From NCBI GenBank assembly GCA_034429695.1, contig DAOUGC010000096.1:1-34226 (forward strand): 34,226 nucleotides of DNA, given 5' to 3'. This document shows, piece by piece, positions 31,990 through 34,226 of this stretch (position 1 is its first letter; each line of letters begins with the position of its first letter). The position numbers and the translations under genes were made by a program. Under the pieces are notes generated by a model. The model made no database searches. It was not told where the DNA came from and saw nothing but the letters and a program-made list of their open reading frames with translations. Origin of the DNA: DAOUGC01 sp034429695. GTDB taxonomy: Bacteria; Chloroflexota; Anaerolineae; Anaerolineales; Anaerolineaceae.

Positions 31990-34062
31990 ATGCCTCGCAG
32001 TTTTCCTCTCGAACGATACCGTAATATAGGTATCATCGCACACATTGACGCCGGTAAAACCACTACCACTGAGCGTATTTTATACTACACTGGCAAGACC
32101 TATCGACTTGGCTCGGTGGATGAAGGCACAACTGTTACCGACTGGATGGTGCAGGAACGCGAACGCGGAATTACCATTGTGTCTGCTGCAGTCACCGCTG
32201 AGTGGAAGGGCTACCAGGTAAATGTAATCGACACCCCCGGGCACATCGACTTTACTGCCGAAGTGCAGCGTTCATTGCGGGTGTTGGATGGCGGTTTGGT
32301 CGTTTTTGACGCCGTTCAGGGCGTGGAGCCGCAGTCTGAGACTGTCTGGCGGCAGGCCGACCGTTACAACGTTCCCCGAATTTGCTTCGTCAATAAAATG
32401 GACCGGGTGGGGGCCTCGTATGAGAACTCCATCGAATCGATCCGGCAGCGGCTGGGCGCCAACCCCATTGCCGTGCAAATGCCGATTGGGTTTGAATCCG
32501 GTTTTCGCGGTGTGATCGACCTGATGACCATGGAAGCCATTACCTGGGATGATCAGGTTGGCAAGGAATTCACGGTTGAGCCCATTCCGGCAGATTTGAT
32601 GGAAGAAGCCCAACGCCGCCGCGACGTGATGGTGGAGCAAATCGCCGAGCTGGATGATGACCTGGTGGTCAAGTTCCTGGAAGGCGAAGAAATCACGGTT
32701 GATGAGATGAAGGCTGCCATTCGCAATGCCGTCCTCACCAATCGCGCCACACCGGTTTTCTGTGGCTCTTCGTTACGGAACAAAGGCGTACAGCCCCTGT
32801 TGGATGCGGTGATCGATTATCTGCCGTCTCCGCTGGATATTCCCGCCGTCACCGGCACCATTCCTGATACTGATGAAGAAGTTGCCCGTCCCCCCGAAGA
32901 TGATGCTCCGGTAAGTGCACTGGTCTTCAAGATCGTCACCGACCCCTATGTAGGCCGTCTGGCTTATTTCAGGGTGTATTCAGGTGTTTTGAGCCAGGGA
33001 GCCATGCTCTACAACCCCATCAAGGGGCGCAAGGAACGCATCGGGCGTCTGCTGCGCATGTATGCTGACCGGCGCGAAGACATCACCGAGGTGTGCGCTG
33101 GCGATATTGCCGCAGTGCTCGGCTTGAAGGAATCCTTCACTGGCGACACCCTGTGCGACCCGGCAAACCCTGTGGTGCTTGAATCGATCACCTTCCCTGA
33201 ACCGGTTATTTTTGTGGCCATTGAACCCAAGACCACGGCGGATCAGGATAAGATGTCTGAGGCGCTGCATAAACTGTCTGAAGAGGATCCTACCTTCAGG
33301 GTGCGCCTGGACGAAGTGACCGGTCAGACGGTCATCTCCGGCATGGGTGAACTTCACCTGGATGTGCTGGTGGACCGCATGTTGCGCGAGTTCAAAGTAC
33401 AGGCCAATGTGGGCCGCCCGCGCGTGGCTTACCGCGAGACCATCACGCGACCGGTGGAAAAGTACGTTTACCGCTATGTCAAGCAGACCGGCGGTCGCGG
33501 TCAGTACGGTCACGTGGTGTTCAACGTGATCCCCCTGGAACGCGGTAATGGGGTAGTGTTTGAGAACAAGATCATCGGAGGCGCCATCCCCAAGGAATAC
33601 ATTCCGGCGGTGGAAAAAGGCGTCATTGAAGCAGCCGAAAGTGGTGTGCTTTCAGGGTATCCTGTCACCGATATCCGCGTGGAACTGATTGATGGTTCGT
33701 ATCACGAAGTTGACTCAAGTGAAATGGCGTTCAAAATGGCTGCGTCGCTTGGCTTCAAAGAAGCCATGGAGCGCGGCGCGCCGGTTCTGCTTGAGCCGAT
33801 CATGAAAGTGGAAGTGATTATTCCTGAGGAATATCTTGGGGATATTCTGGGGCAGCTTAACGCCCGCCGGGCCAGCATCCTCGGTATGGAGATGCGGCAT
33901 GGCAATACCCAGGCGGCGCGGGCGCTGGTTCCCCTGTCTGAGATGTTCGGGTATGCGACGGAGCTTCGCTCCGCCACCCAGGGTCGCGGTGTTTTCTCGA
34001 TGGAGTTTGACCACTACGCCCCGATGCCCGAGAGTGTCTCATCGAAAGTGTTAAAAGGTTAA
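31990..34062 (+). CDS. fusA: Elongation factor G
   Basis: A 690-residue EF-G. GTPase motifs are AHIDAGKTTTTE (G1), RGITI (G2), DTPGHIDF (G3) and NKMDR (G4). Domains II-V follow, with GMGELHLDVLVDRM in domain III, RGQYGHVVF in domain IV and the C-terminal LGDILGQLNARR of domain V. Switch I reads DEGTTVTDWM instead of the common GAATMDWM, a mild variation. It drives translocation on the ribosome. The ribosome-binding site is poor. It sits in the classic rpsL-rpsG-fusA-tuf order. Confidence 0.98.
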   Translation: MPRSFPLERYRNIGIIAHIDAGKTTTTERILYYTGKTYRLGSVDEGTTVTDWMVQERERGITIVSAAVTAEWKGYQVNVIDTPGHIDFTAEVQRSLRVLDGGLVVFDAVQGVEPQSETVWRQADRYNVPRICFVNKMDRVGASYENSIESIRQRLGANPIAVQMPIGFESGFRGVIDLMTMEAITWDDQVGKEFTVEPIPADLMEEAQRRRDVMVEQIAELDDDLVVKFLEGEEITVDEMKAAIRNAVLTNRATPVFCGSSLRNKGVQPLLDAVIDYLPSPLDIPAVTGTIPDTDEEVARPPEDDAPVSALVFKIVTDPYVGRLAYFRVYSGVLSQGAMLYNPIKGRKERIGRLLRMYADRREDITEVCAGDIAAVLGLKESFTGDTLCDPANPVVLESITFPEPVIFVAIEPKTTADQDKMSEALHKLSEEDPTFRVRLDEVTGQTVISGMGELHLDVLVDRMLREFKVQANVGRPRVAYRETITRPVEKYVYRYVKQTGGRGQYGHVVFNVIPLERGNGVVFENKIIGGAIPKEYIPAVEKGVIEAAESGVLSGYPVTDIRVELIDGSYHEVDSSEMAFKMAASLGFKEAMERGAPVLLEPIMKVEVIIPEEYLGDILGQLNARRASILGMEMRHGNTQAARALVPLSEMFGYATELRSATQGRGVFSMEFDHYAPMPESVSSKVLKG

Positions 34063-34103
34063 TCCTACTTCATCGTCCGAATTGTTAAGGAGATCGAGGA
34101 ATC

Positions 34104-34226
34104 ATGGCGAAGCAGAAGTTTGACCGAAACAAGCCACATCTGAACGTAGGTACGATGGGACACATCGACCACGGGAAGACCACCCTGACGGCAGCGATCA
34201 CGAAGGTGTGCGCCATGCTGGGTGGC
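34104..34226 (+). CDS. tuf: Elongation factor Tu (5' part, cut by window edge)
   Basis: The first 41 residues, MAKQKFDRNKPHLNVGTMGH and onward, contain the EF-Tu G1 motif GHIDHGKTT. The rest lies beyond the window. AAGGAG is located upstream of the ATG at 34104. It is the fourth gene of the operon and follows fusA by 41 bp. Confidence 0.97.
   Translation, partial: MAKQKFDRNKPHLNVGTMGHIDHGKTTLTAAITKVCAMLGG

Overview
The window looks like a chromosomal stretch of a motile, flagellated bacterium with roughly 50-55% GC. Gene content and details such as a Gram-positive-like insertion in S12 and a BldC-like regulator point to the Terrabacteria. Chloroflexota (Anaerolineae-like) is my best guess, but it is inferred and not proven. 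Almost every base is assigned to genes. No tRNA, rRNA, IS element, CRISPR array or prophage was seen.

Layout. (1) 1-1614, minus strand: end of a flagellar operon, flbD-motA-motB, with motB cut by the window edge. (2) 1615-1947: a 333-bp divergent intergenic region holding a striking array of nine 10-bp units with a TG at the same place in each. (3) 1948-7443, plus strand: a tightly packed signalling cassette of a BldC/MerR-like small DNA-binding protein, a REC-PAS-PAS-GAF-PAS protein ending in a degenerate histidine-kinase core, a PhoB/OmpR-type response regulator, and an intact GAF-PAS histidine kinase. (4) 7390-11867, minus strand: TPR protein, TPR-glycosyltransferase, a paralogous glycosyltransferase and a SUMF1-like protein. 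A structured leader with a terminator lies inside this cluster. The last gene overlaps the kinase gene tail-to-tail by 54 bp. (5) 12033-12791: a LytM/M23 peptidase without signal peptide and with a methionine-rich middle, possibly leaderless. (6) 12945-25367: one long chemotaxis operon, cheA-cheC-cheD-cheY-cheB-cheR-HDOD-cheX-cheX-mcp-cheW-mcp, closed by a strong terminator. (7) 25475-26700: HAD hydrolase and YfcE-like phosphoesterase. (8) 26869 to the end: rpoB, then rpsL-rpsG-fusA-tuf under a separate promoter. rpoC, rplJ and rplL are absent from their usual places.

How it works together. The chemotaxis operon supplies a full adaptation set (CheR, CheB, CheD) and three CheC-family phosphatases. 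It drives a motor whose stator is encoded at the left edge. CheA carries a MshEN/GspE-N-like module between its P1 and kinase domains, which may bring a second input such as c-di-GMP. The BldC-like gene and its phased repeat array sit between the stator operon and the two-kinase cassette, so this cassette may regulate itself and the stator genes. The glycosyltransferase cluster lies between motility loci and could modify flagellin or other surface proteins. That is inference from position only.

Most noteworthy: the 10-bp phased operator array, the MshEN-like CheA, the pseudokinase paired with an active kinase, the RpoB-specific repeat insertion, and the leader RNA at 11193-11275.
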